A stretch of DNA of 64,000 nucleotides, from NCBI GenBank assembly GCA_036501665.1, contig DASXZW010000071.1, forward strand, positions 73,063 through 137,062, in the 5' to 3' direction. The translations under genes and the position numbers were made by a program. This DNA comes from DATAUD01 sp036501665. GTDB lineage: Bacteria; Verrucomicrobiota; Verrucomicrobiia; Limisphaerales; Palsa-1400. Shown piece after piece: positions 42,397 through 51,987 of this stretch. Within the stretch, counting starts at the first letter, position 1. Every line of letters begins with the position of its first letter. The notes under the pieces are model-generated. The model was not told the origin of the DNA, did no database searches, and saw only the letters and a program-made list of their open reading frames with translations.

Positions 42397-43551
42397 ATGA
42401 GGTATCGAACGGTTGCTTTGACAGCGGTGGGGGTTTTTCTCTGCGCAGTTTCTTGTAAAAAGAAAGAGCCGCCCAAGCCTGCGCCACTTAAGGTTCAGGT
42501 CATCACTGTCGCCACGCAGGACGTCCCAATTTACCAGCAATGGATCGGGACGCTCGATGGTTATCCAAACGCCCAAATTCGCGCGCAGGTCAGCGGCTAT
42601 TTAATCAAGCAGGATTACTCAGAAGGCGGCGCTGTTAAAAAGGGCGACCTCCTTTTCGAAATCGACCCCCGGCCTTTTCAAGCGACTCTCGACGCCGCAA
42701 AAGCCAAGCTCGCCCAGGACGTCGCCCAATCCGGCAAAACCGAACTCGACGTCAAACGCTACACACCTCTCGCGCGCGACCAGGCTGTCAGCCAGCAGGA
42801 ATTGGACGATGCCGTTCAGGCCAATCTCGGCGCGCAAGCGGCGATTCAAGCCGACAAAGCCACCATCGAAAGCGCCACACTCAATCTGGAATTTTGCCGG
42901 ATTACATCGCCGGTCGATGGAATCGCCGGAACCGCTTTGGCGCAAATCGGCGATCTCGTCGGCCCCGGCGGCGCGTTGCTCACCACAGTATCCACTGTCG
43001 ATCCGATACGCGTTTATTTCAGCATGAGCGAGCAGGATTATTTGAATTTTCACCGGCAATTCACCAACTCCGCCGGGTTGGAATCGTTTCGTTCGGAAAT
43101 GCAACTGCAACTGATTCTCTCTGACGGGTCAATTTATCCACAATCCGGCAAGTGGCTTTTCACCGGTCGGCAAGTCGATGTCAACACAGGCACATTCCAG
43201 GTCGCGGGCGTTTTTCCAAATCCTGATTTTTTTCTGCGTCCCGGCCAATACGGTCAGGTTCGCGCCAAAGTCGAAACTCATCGAAACGCCGTCCTCCTCC
43301 CGCAGCGCGCCATCATGGAATCGCAGGGTTCCTATCAAGTGGCGACCGTCAATGAAACAAACGGCGTGCATATCAAGAGCGTCCAGGTTGGCGATCAGAT
43401 CGGCAAGAATTGGCTGATCAACAGCGGCATCGATCCCAACGACAAAGTCATTGTGGAAGGCGACCAAAAGGTCAAAGAAGGAACTGTCGTCGATCCTCAA
43501 CCTTATAATACAGATTCGACCAACGCGCCGCCCCCTTCAGCAAAACCATAG
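42397..43551 (+). CDS. RND efflux periplasmic adaptor (membrane fusion protein)
   Basis: The adaptor bridges the inner-membrane pump and the outer-membrane channel. Translation from ATG 42397 gives TAVGVFLCAVSCKKKEPPKP, a lipoprotein signal. Lipoyl-like and hairpin regions follow: GTLDGYPNAQIRAQVSGYLI, then AKLAQDVAQSGKTELDVKRY as the coiled hairpin, EFCRITSPVDGIAG and QYGQVRAKVETHRNAVLLPQ. The 385-residue length is standard for AcrA/MexA types. An upstream in-frame TTG at 42358 is less likely. The stop directly abuts the pump ATG at 43552, so the RND operon is tightly packed. Confidence 0.93.
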   Translation: MRYRTVALTAVGVFLCAVSCKKKEPPKPAPLKVQVITVATQDVPIYQQWIGTLDGYPNAQIRAQVSGYLIKQDYSEGGAVKKGDLLFEIDPRPFQATLDAAKAKLAQDVAQSGKTELDVKRYTPLARDQAVSQQELDDAVQANLGAQAAIQADKATIESATLNLEFCRITSPVDGIAGTALAQIGDLVGPGGALLTTVSTVDPIRVYFSMSEQDYLNFHRQFTNSAGLESFRSEMQLQLILSDGSIYPQSGKWLFTGRQVDVNTGTFQVAGVFPNPDFFLRPGQYGQVRAKVETHRNAVLLPQRAIMESQGSYQVATVNETNGVHIKSVQVGDQIGKNWLINSGIDPNDKVIVEGDQKVKEGTVVDPQPYNTDSTNAPPPSAKP

Positions 43552-46500
43552 ATGTACCGCTTTTTCATCAACCGGCCCATTGTGGCCATGGTCATAGCCA
43601 TTTTGCAGGTCGTCTTGGGACTTGTCACGATGTTGAGCCTGCCGGTGGCGCAATATCCCAACATCGTCCCTCCGGAAATCCGAATCCAGACCACCTACGT
43701 CGGCGCTGACGCTCAGACTTTGGCGGAATCCGTTGCAACGCCGATCGAGGAGCAGATGAGCGGCGTGGACAACATGAACTACATGTATTCCGTCAGCGCG
43801 AACAACGGCGTCATGCGGATGGGCGTCAATTTCGATGTCAAGACCGACCCGAACATCGACCAGGTTTTGTCCCAACTCCGCGAAAATCAGGCGCAACCGC
43901 AACTGCCCGCTGCTGTCAATAATTTCGGTATTACACTGATTAAATCGCCCACGACCCCTCTGATGCTCGTGGCGTTGACCTCGCCCAAAGGCACGCACGA
44001 TTCCACATTTTTGGCCAATTACGCCTACATCAACCTGGTCGATCAAGTCACTCAGTTGAAAGGAATCTCAACCGTCACAGTCTTCGGCGCGGGACAATAC
44101 GCCATGCGCTTTTGGGTAAAACCGGATCAACTCGCCAAGCTCAATATTACTGTCAGCGATTTGCTCAGCGCCATCAACGCGCAAAACACCGTCAATCCCG
44201 CCGGGCAAATCGGTGGGCCACCTACGCCAAAGGGGCAGGAATTTACTTACGCCATTACAGCGCAAAGCCGGTTGGTGACTGAAAAAGAATTCGGCGATAT
44301 CGTTGTGCGCGAAAATTCCGATGGTTCCGTCGTGCGGTTGCGCGATGTCGCGCGAATCGAACTCGGTGCGCAAACCTACAGCCTTCTCGGCAAATTAAAT
44401 GGCAAACCTTCAGCGGTCATGGCCATTTACCAATTGCCCGGCTCAAATGCCATCGACGCCGCCAACAACGTCAAGAACCTCATGGCGCAACTCAAAGGCC
44501 GTTTTCCCGAAGACCTGGAATACGGCGTCTCGCTCGACACGACTCTTGCTGTCTCAGAAGGCATGCGGGAAATCAAATGGACTCTCGGAATTGCCTTGGT
44601 GCTTGTCATCATCGTCGTCTTTATTTTCCTCCAGGGTTGGCGGGCCTCGCTAATTCCACTGCTGGCCGTTCCGGTATCGTTGATCGGGACGTTTTCCTTT
44701 TTCCCCATTTTTGGCTTTTCGCTCAATACGCTCTCGCTGTTGGGGATAACGTTGGCCATCGGCCTGGTGGTGGACGACGCGATTGTTGTGGTCGAAGCCA
44801 CCGAACGCCATATCGAGGAAGGACTTAAACCCAAGGATGCCGCGCTCAAGGCGATGGACGAGGTGTCGGGGCCGGTGGTGGCGATGGCTTTGATATTGGC
44901 GGCGGTGTTCGTCCCAACCGTCTTCATCGCCGGCATCTCCGGCAGACTCTACCAACAATTCGCCGTAACGATTGCGATTTCCGTTGCGCTCTCGGCGTTC
45001 AACGCGCTTTCGTTAAGCCCGGCGCTGGCGGCAATGTTGCTACGGCCGAAGAAAAAGGGAAGAGCGCGCGGGCCACTATGGCGTTTTTACGACTGGTTTG
45101 ACCGCGAGTTCGACAAGGCGCGCCACATCTACCTCGGCGTGAGTTTGTGGTTCATCCGCAAGGCGGCATTCGTCCTGGTTGCTCTGCTGCTGGTCGGCTT
45201 GGCTGCTGTTTTACTGGCGCAGCATTTGCCGACGGCATTTGTGCCGGAAGAAGACCAGGGCTACGCCTTCGTCCAAGCCCAATTGCCCAACGCTTCTTCA
45301 TTGGAGCGCACTGATGCTGTCGCAAAGAAAATCGAGAACCTGATGAAAGACATTCCCGGCGTGAAATATTACACGACTGTGGAGGGGTTCAGTTTGTTGA
45401 GCCAGGTGCAGGCGACTTACAACGTATTTTTCTTCGTCACGCTCAATCCCTGGGGCAATCGCCATAAAGATTCCGAACATTTCGACGCCATTAAAAAACG
45501 GCTCAATACCGACTTGGGTAAATTGTCCGAGGCGCAAGCCTTTGCTTTTTCGCCTCCCTCCATTCCCGGCATCGGAACGGCGGGAGGTTTTACGATCATG
45601 CTCGAAGACCGTTCGGGGTCGCAAGACCAGGCGTTTCTGACGGAAAACCTGAACAAATTCATGGCCGCCGCAAAAAAGCGGCCCGAACTCTCCGGACTCA
45701 TCACCACGTATTTGCCCGATGTGCCGCAAATTTATGTCAAGGTGGACCGCGACAAGGTCTTGAAGCAGGGAGTGGCGCTGAATGATGTTTACGGGACGTT
45801 GCAAACGTTTATGGGCGGGAATTTTGTCAATTATTTTAATCGCTTCGGCCGCCAATGGCAGGTCTATGTCGAAGCGGAGGATAAATACCGCGCCAGCGCC
45901 GACAACCTCGGTTTGTTCTATGTGCGAAACAAAGCAGGGCAAAGTCTTCCGCTGACTGCTTTCGCAAAGGCGGAACGCCGCGTTGGCCCTGAATTCATTC
46001 TGCACTACAATGAATATCCCTGCGCGCAAATCAACGGGGCCGCCGCCCCGGGTTACAGCTCTAGTCAGGCCACTAAAGCGTTGGAAGAGGTTTTCGCGCA
46101 GAACATGCCCAAGCAAATGGGCTTCGACTATTTCGGCATGTCCTTCCAGGAAAAGAAAGCGGCGGAAGGTGTCAAGCCGGCAGTGATCTTCGGCGTTTCC
46201 TTGTTCTGCGTCTTTTTGATTCTCGCCGCTCAATACGAGAGTTGGACGCTCCCGTTCAGCGTTCTGCTTGGAACGCCCACCGCTATTTTAGGGGCGTTCC
46301 TGGCGCTCAACGCGCGCGGTTTGCAGAACAACGTCTTCGCTCAAATTGGTTTGATCATGCTCATCGGTTTGGCCGCAAAAAACGCCATCCTCATCGTCGC
46401 CTTCGCCAAAACTGAGTACGAGAATGGCAAGCCGATTATCGAAGCCGCGCAAACCGGCGCATCCGTCCGTTTGCGCCCGATTCTCATGACTTCCTTTGCG

Positions 46501-46737
46501 TTCATCCTGGGATGCGTGCCTCTCTGGGTCGCTTCGGGCTCGGGCGCGGTAGCTCGTCAAACTTTGGGCACGGTCGTCATCGGCGGCATGTTAGGCGCCA
46601 CTTGCGTGGACACGCTGATCGTCCCGGTGACTTTTTACATCGTCGAAAAAATGGGCGAACGATTCCATAAAAAACCCAAGCCAGCAGAGGAGGGGGAAAA
46701 ACCGCCGCCGCCGCACTCGGAGGGCGCGAAGGCATGA
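43552..46737 (+). CDS. RND efflux inner-membrane pump, HAE-1 family
   Basis: A 1061-residue AcrB-like hydrophobe/amphiphile efflux pump: YRFFINRPIVAMVIAILQVV at the N-terminus, the proton-relay pair in LVVDDAIVVVEATERH, and SALNALSLSPALAA-like positions in transmembrane helix 6 (here AFNALSLSPALAA). The periplasmic porter region includes PTTPLMLVALTSPKG. The second half repeats the fold, with a terminal LGTVVIGGMLGATCVDTLIV. It exports drugs, bile-like detergents or other amphiphiles using the proton gradient. It begins immediately after the adaptor stop and overlaps the next start by ATGA. Confidence 0.95.
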   Translation: MYRFFINRPIVAMVIAILQVVLGLVTMLSLPVAQYPNIVPPEIRIQTTYVGADAQTLAESVATPIEEQMSGVDNMNYMYSVSANNGVMRMGVNFDVKTDPNIDQVLSQLRENQAQPQLPAAVNNFGITLIKSPTTPLMLVALTSPKGTHDSTFLANYAYINLVDQVTQLKGISTVTVFGAGQYAMRFWVKPDQLAKLNITVSDLLSAINAQNTVNPAGQIGGPPTPKGQEFTYAITAQSRLVTEKEFGDIVVRENSDGSVVRLRDVARIELGAQTYSLLGKLNGKPSAVMAIYQLPGSNAIDAANNVKNLMAQLKGRFPEDLEYGVSLDTTLAVSEGMREIKWTLGIALVLVIIVVFIFLQGWRASLIPLLAVPVSLIGTFSFFPIFGFSLNTLSLLGITLAIGLVVDDAIVVVEATERHIEEGLKPKDAALKAMDEVSGPVVAMALILAAVFVPTVFIAGISGRLYQQFAVTIAISVALSAFNALSLSPALAAMLLRPKKKGRARGPLWRFYDWFDREFDKARHIYLGVSLWFIRKAAFVLVALLLVGLAAVLLAQHLPTAFVPEEDQGYAFVQAQLPNASSLERTDAVAKKIENLMKDIPGVKYYTTVEGFSLLSQVQATYNVFFFVTLNPWGNRHKDSEHFDAIKKRLNTDLGKLSEAQAFAFSPPSIPGIGTAGGFTIMLEDRSGSQDQAFLTENLNKFMAAAKKRPELSGLITTYLPDVPQIYVKVDRDKVLKQGVALNDVYGTLQTFMGGNFVNYFNRFGRQWQVYVEAEDKYRASADNLGLFYVRNKAGQSLPLTAFAKAERRVGPEFILHYNEYPCAQINGAAAPGYSSSQATKALEEVFAQNMPKQMGFDYFGMSFQEKKAAEGVKPAVIFGVSLFCVFLILAAQYESWTLPFSVLLGTPTAILGAFLALNARGLQNNVFAQIGLIMLIGLAAKNAILIVAFAKTEYENGKPIIEAAQTGASVRLRPILMTSFAFILGCVPLWVASGSGAVARQTLGTVVIGGMLGATCVDTLIVPVTFYIVEKMGERFHKKPKPAEEGEKPPPPHSEGAKA

Positions 46738-48266
46738 ACGCCCTTTCTTCATTTTTTCCTAATCTTAATCTTAATCCTAATCATAATCCTCTTCACGTAA
46801 TGGGAAAAGAGATTATGATTAGGATTAAGATTACGATTAGGAGTGTCCCCTTATTGTCGGCTGGTTTGATCGTTCTACTATTAGCCGGCTGCGCAGTTGG
46901 TCCAACATACAAACGCCCCGCCGTCAATTCTCCAACGACATTTCGCAACGCCGGTTCCGACACAAATTCCCTCGGCGATCTCCCGTGGTGGCAACTCTTT
47001 CAGGACCCCGTCCTCAAGAACCTGATCCAAACCTCCCTCACCAACAATTATGACTTGCGCATTGCCGCGGCGCGAATCGAGCAATCCCGCGAAATTCTGG
47101 TGCAAACCCGTTCCGCCTATTACCCGCAAGTGGGTTACGAACTCGGTGTCGGCGGCGGAAAAAATGTCTCGGGAGGGTTGCCATCTCCCACGGGCAAAGG
47201 CGCCGGCAAGGAATATTTCGGCGCTCTCGATGCCTCGTGGGAAATCGACCTTTGGGGCCGCGTCCGCCGCCTTTCCGAATCGGCCCGCGCCCAATATTTT
47301 GCGACCGAGGAAGCGCGCCGGGACGTGACCGTCAGTCTTGTCAGCGGAGTTGCGCAATCGTATTTCCAAATTCTCGCGCTCGACGACGAATTGGTGATTG
47401 CAAAGAACGCCACCAATTCCTTCGCGGAAAGCCTGAGAATATTCGACGAACGCCTCCGCGGCGGTGTCGCGTCCAAACTGGAAACTTCTGCCGCCGAAGC
47501 TGCGCTCGATTCAGCCGCCGCGACGATTCCAGAATTGCGCCGCCAAATTGTCGCTCAGGAAGATTCGCTGAGCGTGCTGCTTGGCTTCAATCCCGGCCCA
47601 ATCTCGCGCGACACAAACGCCTTCAATCAGACGACGCTTCCCGATATTCCGCCGGGCTTGCCTTCCTCCTTGATGGAGCGGCGTCCCGATGTTCGCCAGG
47701 CCGAGCAGCTCATGATTTCTGCCAATGCGCAAATTGGCGTCGCGAAGGCCAACTTTTATCCCCAACTGTCGCTCTCCGGCCTCTTCGGTCGCGTCTCTCC
47801 TGAACTTTCTATGTTGACAGGCGGAGGAGCCAACGCATGGGAAGCCGCCGCTGAAGTCGTGGGCCCCATCTTTCAAGGCGGCCAGCTTCGGGCGCAAGTG
47901 CGCGAGGCCCGCGCCGTGTGGGACGAAACGCGCCTTTCATACCAATCCACAATTTTGCGCGCATTCCAGGAAGTTGCCGACGCTTTGACTTCCCGCGAAG
48001 AACTCAGTCGCGAGCGCGATTTTCAATCACGAGCCGTCGCCGCCTACGAGGAAGCCGTCAAAGTCGCCAACCAACGCTACCGCGGCGGTCAGGCAAGCTA
48101 CTACGAACTCCTTCAGGAGCAACAACTCCTTTTCCCCGCGCAAAACACGCTGGCCCAGGTCCACCTCAACCAGCTTCTCGCCACCGTCCAACTCTACAAA
48201 GCCCTCGGTGGCGGCTGGATTGCTCCAACTTCACCCGGTCAACCCGCCGATTCGCCGAAGAATTAA
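46734..48266 (+). CDS. RND outer-membrane factor lipoprotein (OprM/NodT-like) with a repeat in its leader
   Basis: The outer-membrane channel of the pump. The mature part starts AGCAVGPTYKRP (lipobox LAGC) and continues LPWWQLFQDPVLKNLIQTSL, SWEIDLWGRVRRLSESARAQ and LPSSLMERRPDVRQAEQ, as in OprM/NodT proteins. The first ATG (46734) has a good GGAGG 8 bases upstream and overlaps the pump stop by ATGA. Other in-frame ATGs at 46800 and 46815 give shorter leaders. Nucleotides 46758-46841 are an inverted repeat of 84 bp inserted exactly between codons, so the basic segment IRIKITIR of the signal peptide is repeat-derived. The end overlaps the convergent helicase gene by 36 bp. Confidence 0.93.
   Translation: MNALSSFFPNLNLNPNHNPLHVMGKEIMIRIKITIRSVPLLSAGLIVLLLAGCAVGPTYKRPAVNSPTTFRNAGSDTNSLGDLPWWQLFQDPVLKNLIQTSLTNNYDLRIAAARIEQSREILVQTRSAYYPQVGYELGVGGGKNVSGGLPSPTGKGAGKEYFGALDASWEIDLWGRVRRLSESARAQYFATEEARRDVTVSLVSGVAQSYFQILALDDELVIAKNATNSFAESLRIFDERLRGGVASKLETSAAEAALDSAAATIPELRRQIVAQEDSLSVLLGFNPGPISRDTNAFNQTTLPDIPPGLPSSLMERRPDVRQAEQLMISANAQIGVAKANFYPQLSLSGLFGRVSPELSMLTGGGANAWEAAAEVVGPIFQGGQLRAQVREARAVWDETRLSYQSTILRAFQEVADALTSREELSRERDFQSRAVAAYEEAVKVANQRYRGGQASYYELLQEQQLLFPAQNTLAQVHLNQLLATVQLYKALGGGWIAPTSPGQPADSPKN
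46758..46841. repeat. 84-bp inverted repeat inside the outer-membrane-factor gene
   Basis: The left arm (46758-46788) and the right arm (46811-46841) are 31 nt each and complementary at all but one position. They are built of AATCYT-like units and separated by a 22-nt loop. The element begins and ends on codon boundaries of the gene at 46734, so it adds 28 codons without a frameshift. No second copy is seen elsewhere in the window. Confidence 0.9.
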
Positions 48267-50780
48267 GTGAGGCTCTTCGCTTTTCCGCGATTCAGCTAAG
48301 TCAACTGCAAACTCAACCACCCAATCGTTGTGTTCCTCGGGATCGACCAGCATCTGTTGCACACGCCAATTTTTTTTGTCCTCCGACACCGTGACATACG
48401 TGTGCCTCGCGTTTCGCGCGTTCGGATCAAGACAAATGCGCTCGTGCTCGACATAAAACGCGTCCAATGCCTGTTGCAATCGTTCCGGCGTCCAAGGCTG
48501 GCCGTCCGCGTCGTTTGGCGAAGAAAGATATCCGATGGCCTCGGCAAAATCGCCAATGACCGACCCACGCAAAAACGTGAAAATGCGATTTCTAATTGAC
48601 GCAGTGAAACCCTTCGTATCACGCGTGACATCCCGTTCAGCTTCATCAGAACCAGGAGGACGGACTTCTTTCGCTTCGGCGCGTTGAAAATTCGGGTCCC
48701 GCATTTTTTCCCATTCGTCCAATAAACTCGAATCGACCTGGCGAATCATCGTTTGCAGATAAAGTTCCATTTCGCGGACGGCGTCATTTTTCGCGGAGTC
48801 TGGGACCGTTTGCGAAAGCGCCTTGTAAACGCTGTTCAAATGTCGGAGCAAAACACCCTCCGCCCGTTGCAATTCGTAATCGCGAATGTAATCCGAGAAT
48901 GACCGGAAATTCTCAAACATCTCCCGCGCGATGGATTTCGGACGAATATTTTCCTGACCGACCCACGGATGCTTGTCAGCGAAAGCGTTGAAGGTCGAAT
49001 AAACAAATTCGCGATTGGGCTTCGGGTACTCGAGCTTTTCCAATTCCTCAATTCGCTTGTCGTAATCGATCCCTTCCATTTTCATCTCAGCCATCTTCTG
49101 TTTTTTCAACTTGTCAAGCTGCCGCCGCAGCACAATGTCCGGGTTTTCGAGAATCGATTCCACGAGCGTCAGCAGAACCAGCGCGTAATCCGGTTGTTGC
49201 GGGTCAACCAAAGGAATCGTGTCCAAAAGGTAAAGCGAAAGCGCCTGGTCCATCGAAAAATCATCCTGCAAATTCACATTGACGCGCAGATATGCCCCAT
49301 CTTCCGTTTTCGGGATGAATTCGATTATTTTTCTATCAAGTAAGGACCGAAACAACTGCCAGGCGCGCTTGGTGTGCTCCTTCTTGGCCTTTGGAGTCTC
49401 GTGGCTGTCGCGAATCAACCGTTGCATCGCCGCGCACCCGTCGCCTTTTCTGCTAAGCACATTCAACAACATTCCGTGCGACACCGAAAACCGCGATGTG
49501 AGCTTTTCCGACGGGGCCTGAATCAATCGCAAAAAAGTTTGCTTGTCCCAATTGACGAAATTCTTTTCCGGGGGCTTGCGTTTTACCGATTTCTTTCCTT
49601 CCTTCGCCTTCTCCTCCAGCTTGATGTTTTCAATCGTGTGTTCCGGCGCTTGCGCCACAACCCAGCCACGATCGTCAAATCCTTTTCGCCCCGCGCGCCC
49701 GGCGATTTGGTGAAAATCCCGCGCGCTCAAAATCGCCGTTTTCTGCCCATCAAATTTGCAAAGCTTCGTGAAGAGCGCGGTGCGAATCGGCATATTGATC
49801 CCAGCGCCCAACGTGTCCGTTCCACAAATGACTTTGAGCAGCCCTTTTTGCGTGAGTTGTTCCACCAGGACGCGATATTTCGGGAGCAAACCGGCGTGAT
49901 GCAGGCCGATTCCGTGCTTGAGCCAGCGGCGAATTTCCGGGCCGTACGGACTGGTGAATTTAAATCCTTCAATCGCGCTGCCGATGGCGTTTTTTTCCTC
50001 CCGCGTGCAGACATTGATGCTTGTGAAATCCTGCGCGCTCTGCGCCGCTTCAAGTTGCGTGAAGTGGACGACGTAAACCGGACTTCGCCCCTCGCTCGCG
50101 AGCCGCTCCAAAGCCTGTGCCAATGTGATTTCCGAATAGGCGTACTCCAGCGGTACCGGCCTGTCCGTTGATGAAATAGTGATTGACTGTCGGCCGTTTC
50201 GCTTCGTCAGTTCCTCCTCAAAAAAAGCTGTCTCTCCCAACGTCGCGGACATTAACAAGAACCGCGCCTGCGGCAGCGTCAATAATGGAACCTGCCACGC
50301 AACGCCGCGCTCCCGGTCCGAGTAATAATGGAACTCGTCCATGATAACTTCCTGAAACGGAGCGTCCCGCCCTTCGCGAAGCGCGATGTTTGCGAGAATT
50401 TCCGCGGTGCAACAGAGAATCGGGGCGTTGCGATTCACCGTGGCGTCGCCTGTGCTCAAGCCGACGTTTTCCGGCCCAAACTCGCGGCAAAGCGCCAGCC
50501 ATTTCTCGTTGACAAGCGCTTTGATCGGGCAGGTGTAAACCGAGCGCTTTCCTTGCGCGAGCGCCTTGAACTGCACGGCGGCGGCAACGAGCGATTTGCC
50601 GGAGCCTGTCGGGGTGTTCAGGATGACGTTCTTCTCCTCAAACAATTCGAGCACCGCATTCTCCTGCGCCGGATAAAGTTCAAGACTCCGACTTTCGACA
50701 TACTCAAGAAACCTTCCTAGCAGGGCATCGTTTCCGCGCTGCTCTCCGGTCGGTATAAAATCCAAAAGGTTTTTTGCCAC
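48231..50780 (-). CDS. DUF3516 superfamily II DEAD/DEAH-like helicase
   Basis: An 849-residue helicase. Motif I is LNTPTGSGKS (residues 55-64), motif Ia CPIKALVNEKW, motif II VIMDEFHYYSD, motif III LLMSATLG and motif VI HQIAGRAGRKG. A long C-terminal region with EMFENFRSFSDYIRDYELQR and LMIR-like positions fits the DUF3516 domain, typical of bacterial Ski2-like RNA helicases of uncertain substrate. Its 3' end overlaps the efflux outer-membrane gene by 36 bp, tail to tail. It is the last gene of a minus-strand run after thiE and an aminotransferase, starting 12 bp past the aminotransferase stop. Confidence 0.88.
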   Translation of the reverse strand: MAKNLLDFIPTGEQRGNDALLGRFLEYVESRSLELYPAQENAVLELFEEKNVILNTPTGSGKSLVAAAVQFKALAQGKRSVYTCPIKALVNEKWLALCREFGPENVGLSTGDATVNRNAPILCCTAEILANIALREGRDAPFQEVIMDEFHYYSDRERGVAWQVPLLTLPQARFLLMSATLGETAFFEEELTKRNGRQSITISSTDRPVPLEYAYSEITLAQALERLASEGRSPVYVVHFTQLEAAQSAQDFTSINVCTREEKNAIGSAIEGFKFTSPYGPEIRRWLKHGIGLHHAGLLPKYRVLVEQLTQKGLLKVICGTDTLGAGINMPIRTALFTKLCKFDGQKTAILSARDFHQIAGRAGRKGFDDRGWVVAQAPEHTIENIKLEEKAKEGKKSVKRKPPEKNFVNWDKQTFLRLIQAPSEKLTSRFSVSHGMLLNVLSRKGDGCAAMQRLIRDSHETPKAKKEHTKRAWQLFRSLLDRKIIEFIPKTEDGAYLRVNVNLQDDFSMDQALSLYLLDTIPLVDPQQPDYALVLLTLVESILENPDIVLRRQLDKLKKQKMAEMKMEGIDYDKRIEELEKLEYPKPNREFVYSTFNAFADKHPWVGQENIRPKSIAREMFENFRSFSDYIRDYELQRAEGVLLRHLNSVYKALSQTVPDSAKNDAVREMELYLQTMIRQVDSSLLDEWEKMRDPNFQRAEAKEVRPPGSDEAERDVTRDTKGFTASIRNRIFTFLRGSVIGDFAEAIGYLSSPNDADGQPWTPERLQQALDAFYVEHERICLDPNARNARHTYVTVSEDKKNWRVQQMLVDPEEHNDWVVEFAVDLAESRKSEEPHLILRRIGGLTG

Positions 50781-50792
50781 TGCGAAAATACG

Positions 50793-51980
50793 TTATTTGT
50801 CAAGTAGATGTCTAAGCGCGCTCGCCAGGGCCTGATAATCTCCGGGTTTGTTGTACAATTGAGCGCAGACACGGATCAGCCTCTTCGGAAATCCGGGCCA
50901 GTAAATCACCGGGACTTCAATTTTGTGCTGGAACAGAAGCGCATCCTGCAACGAATCAATGAAGAATGGCTGGACTGGTTTTCGATCCACGCGGGCATCG
51001 GGCAGGGGAACCGAAGCCATCGCGCCGATGCACTCGTCGGGGCAGGGGTGCGGAATTTGCAATGCTTGACACAAAAGGTCTCTGGCTTGTAGCGCGAGTT
51101 GCCGATTTCGCGATTGCACTTCAGTCCACCCGCCAGGAAGCAGCGATCCTACGATTCGCAACGATTCGGGCACGCTCAACGCCGGTGTCGGGTCCCAGGT
51201 TCCCGGCCAGCCAAATTCAACCAGCAACTGGGAGCGATCAGTTCGCGCCGTGTTCAGACCGTGACTGATAACCAGCGGATGAATCAAGTGTTGACGGTCG
51301 GGGCGGATGTGCAGCAGGCCGACAGTTTTCGGCGCGCACAACCATTTGTGACAATTGCCCGTGTAGTAAGCCGCCCCAAGTTCCTCCAGGCGCAACGGCA
51401 CCATCCCCGGCCCATGCGCTCCGTCAACAAGAGTGTCCACGCCGCGCTCGGCAAGTTCCCGCACGATTCGCTCAATCGGCAGAACCAGCGCAGTCTGGCT
51501 CGTGATATGGTCGATCAAAGCCAATCGAGTCCGCGAGGTGACCCGGCTGACGATGGCATCGACGAGTTGATCCGGCGACTCAAGCGGAAAAGGAAGCGCA
51601 GCGACGACGACCTTCGCGCCCCATCGCTTTGCGACGAATTCCAGAGAATTTCGGCAGGCATTATATTCGTGGTCGGTGACAAGCAACTCGTCGCCAGGCT
51701 CAAATGTGAGCGACCTTAAAACAGTATTGACTCCTGCTGTGGCGTTCGGGACGAAGACGATGTTGTCCGGTTTCGCGCCAATGAACCGCGCCAGCGCCGC
51801 GCGCGCTTCGTCAAGCATCGGTTCCATGTCGCGCACCAAAAACTGGATTGGCTGGCGTTCCAGCCGGTCAGTCATCGCGCGTTGAAATTCCAACACGGGC
51901 TTCGGGCAACTTCCAAAAGAACCGTGATTTAGAAAAATAATCGACGGATCAATCGGCCAAATATCGCTCTTGTTCGTCAT
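50793..51980 (-). CDS. Class V aminotransferase (isopenicillin N epimerase-like fold)
   Basis: A PLP-dependent fold-type I enzyme of 395 residues. It begins IDPSIIFLNHGSFGSCPKPV, the pattern of isopenicillin N epimerase-like and cysteine-desulfurase-like proteins. The PLP lysine is in TGNCHKWLCAPKTVG; cofactor contacts include FVPNATAGVNTVLRS and DTLVDGAHGPGMVPL. The reaction cannot be fixed from sequence: epimerase, desulfurase or lyase are all possible. No sulfur-relay partner such as sufE or iscU is adjacent. It starts 7 bp after the thiE stop and is followed 12 bp later by the helicase gene. Confidence 0.85.
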   Translation of the reverse strand: MTNKSDIWPIDPSIIFLNHGSFGSCPKPVLEFQRAMTDRLERQPIQFLVRDMEPMLDEARAALARFIGAKPDNIVFVPNATAGVNTVLRSLTFEPGDELLVTDHEYNACRNSLEFVAKRWGAKVVVAALPFPLESPDQLVDAIVSRVTSRTRLALIDHITSQTALVLPIERIVRELAERGVDTLVDGAHGPGMVPLRLEELGAAYYTGNCHKWLCAPKTVGLLHIRPDRQHLIHPLVISHGLNTARTDRSQLLVEFGWPGTWDPTPALSVPESLRIVGSLLPGGWTEVQSRNRQLALQARDLLCQALQIPHPCPDECIGAMASVPLPDARVDRKPVQPFFIDSLQDALLFQHKIEVPVIYWPGFPKRLIRVCAQLYNKPGDYQALASALRHLLDK

Positions 51981-51987
51981 AGTGCGG

